Part shown: positions 63,090 to 64,000 of the stretch, piece after piece | How the letters are laid out: the number at the start of each line of letters is the position of its first letter | Position numbering within the stretch: the stretch's first letter is position 1 | From: Rhopalosiphum padi | Taxonomy: Eukaryota > Arthropoda > Insecta > Hemiptera > Aphididae | Assembly (NCBI RefSeq): GCF_020882245.1 | Contig: NC_083598.1 | Span: 17,601,178-17,665,177, forward strand | DNA: 64,000 nt | Direction: 5' to 3' | Made by a program: the position numbers and the translations under genes | The notes under the pieces: model-generated | Seen by the model: the letters and a program-made list of their open reading frames with translations, nothing else | The model's database searches: none | Told to the model about the DNA's origin: nothing

Positions 63090-64000
63090 TATTATACGGT
63101 CAACCGTGTCCGGTGATGTTTGCGTGAGAAAAGTATAACAAGGTTATATTTTCAACGATTTTCGGACAAAAATACAAAATGTATATATTATGCGGTATTA
63201 TTATATATAGATCGATTTGAACGAATCGCAATAATTATATAATCATTAATTCATAAGTTTAAATGCTATGCATGATTACCGCGACTTAGGTATGTAATAA
63301 TATGTGGTATTACGGTATCAGACTGTCAAGGAAAAAAAAACGATCTAGACACTAAAATAAATAAACGGGTGAACGCGAACGCGTGTATGTGTGTGTGTAT
63401 GCAATCGTCATTGAATTTTACTCCGACACTATAATATATTGTAAACAGATGTGACTTTTTTTATGAAGTCGTTTTAAATCGATCGAGCCACATTCTCGAA
63501 AACAAATTTAAACACAGGATGCTTGTGCCGTTGGAATGTCTAAAAAAAAGTTGATTAAAAAAAAAGGGAAAAAAGGTCAAGTTAAAATGTTTTTGTTCGT
63601 TTTAAAATATAATGGTTAAAAATGTGACTGTGATGTATAGCACAAAGCCCTAACTTGGTAAAAAATTACAAATTATTGTTATCGGAGAATTACTTCAAGT
63701 CGGTGGCGTGTTGGCTGGACTCATCTAAACCCGCGTGTCCGTGTGATGCACAAAATTACACTCGGTAATCGTTTTGATACGGCCGGCTACTACGAACATA
63801 AATGGTAATTTGCCGACGTCCGCCATTGAATTCGACGTAAGAGGAAGATATTATATTTTATTCTCTGTATCATTATTTATTGTGAAGTCGTTGTAACACC
63901 AGAGCTGACGTGATATTAAATATTAATACGTTATTCTTCAATAATGATATTACCATATACCTTTATTAGTGCTAATCAATTTGTGGTTGGTTGTATCCAT
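63090..64000. other. Mixed non-coding end of window
   Basis: AT-rich with a short GT run near 63386-63399 and a GC-balanced patch at 63690-63850 (CGGTGGCGTGTTGGCTGGAC, CCGACGTCCGCC). No open frame of note; the patch may be the edge of another regulatory island. Confidence 0.55.

Overview
This window looks like nuclear DNA from an animal, most likely an insect and plausibly an aphid-type hemipteran. It is strongly AT-rich and non-coding throughout, with long A/T tracts and dinucleotide and trinucleotide microsatellites. The heptamer GTAGGTA/TACCTAC and its GTAGGTACCTAC palindromic form are scattered over the whole length, a pattern I associate with aphid genomes. There is a three-copy run of the insect telomere unit TTAGG near 22.5 kb. 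There are no operons, bacterial genes, long reading frames or rRNA genes. The host assignment is inference from composition, not from a gene match.

I find no intact protein-coding gene. The longest open frames (206, 147, 111, 107 and 102 codons) are either low-complexity frames made by microsatellites or AT-rich frames with no recognisable domain. The one fragment with protein-family character is a minus-strand piece near 8.8-9.1 kb that resembles the C-terminal part of a piggyBac-type transposase. The window is best read as a gene desert: a large intron, or the regulatory flank of a gene lying outside it.

Layout: 0-5.2 kb is AT-rich. At 5.2-6.1 kb there is a GC-richer island with two CA microsatellites and a possible exon start. 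At 8.4-9.2 kb there is a tiny signal-anchor-like ORF and the piggyBac-like fragment. From 9.2 to 39.5 kb the DNA is mostly AT-rich, broken by GC-richer islands near 21.5, 25.5-25.9, 27.7-28.1, 29.5-30.5 (the strongest), 30.8-31.3, 32.7-33.1 and 34.1-34.3 kb. At 39.5-39.96 kb an island ends in a strong minus-strand splice donor and looks like a 5' untranslated first exon. A compact hairpin at 41.42-41.49 kb is the best candidate small-RNA precursor. Degenerate inverted repeats and transposon-like scraps lie at 47.0-47.6, 52.4, 55.0, 56.2, 62.8 and 63.1 kb. A second large CpG-rich island with many microsatellites covers 55.2-57.1 kb. Smaller islands lie at 48.5-49.3, 62.4-62.7 and 63.7-63.85 kb.

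The parts do not form a pathway. The items most worth following are the 41.4 kb hairpin, the minus-strand candidate first exon at 39.5-39.8 kb, the tRNA-like T-arm at 56.2 kb (probable SINE remnant), the 34.1 kb promoter-or-SINE block, and the series of CpG-rich islands in otherwise AT-rich DNA.
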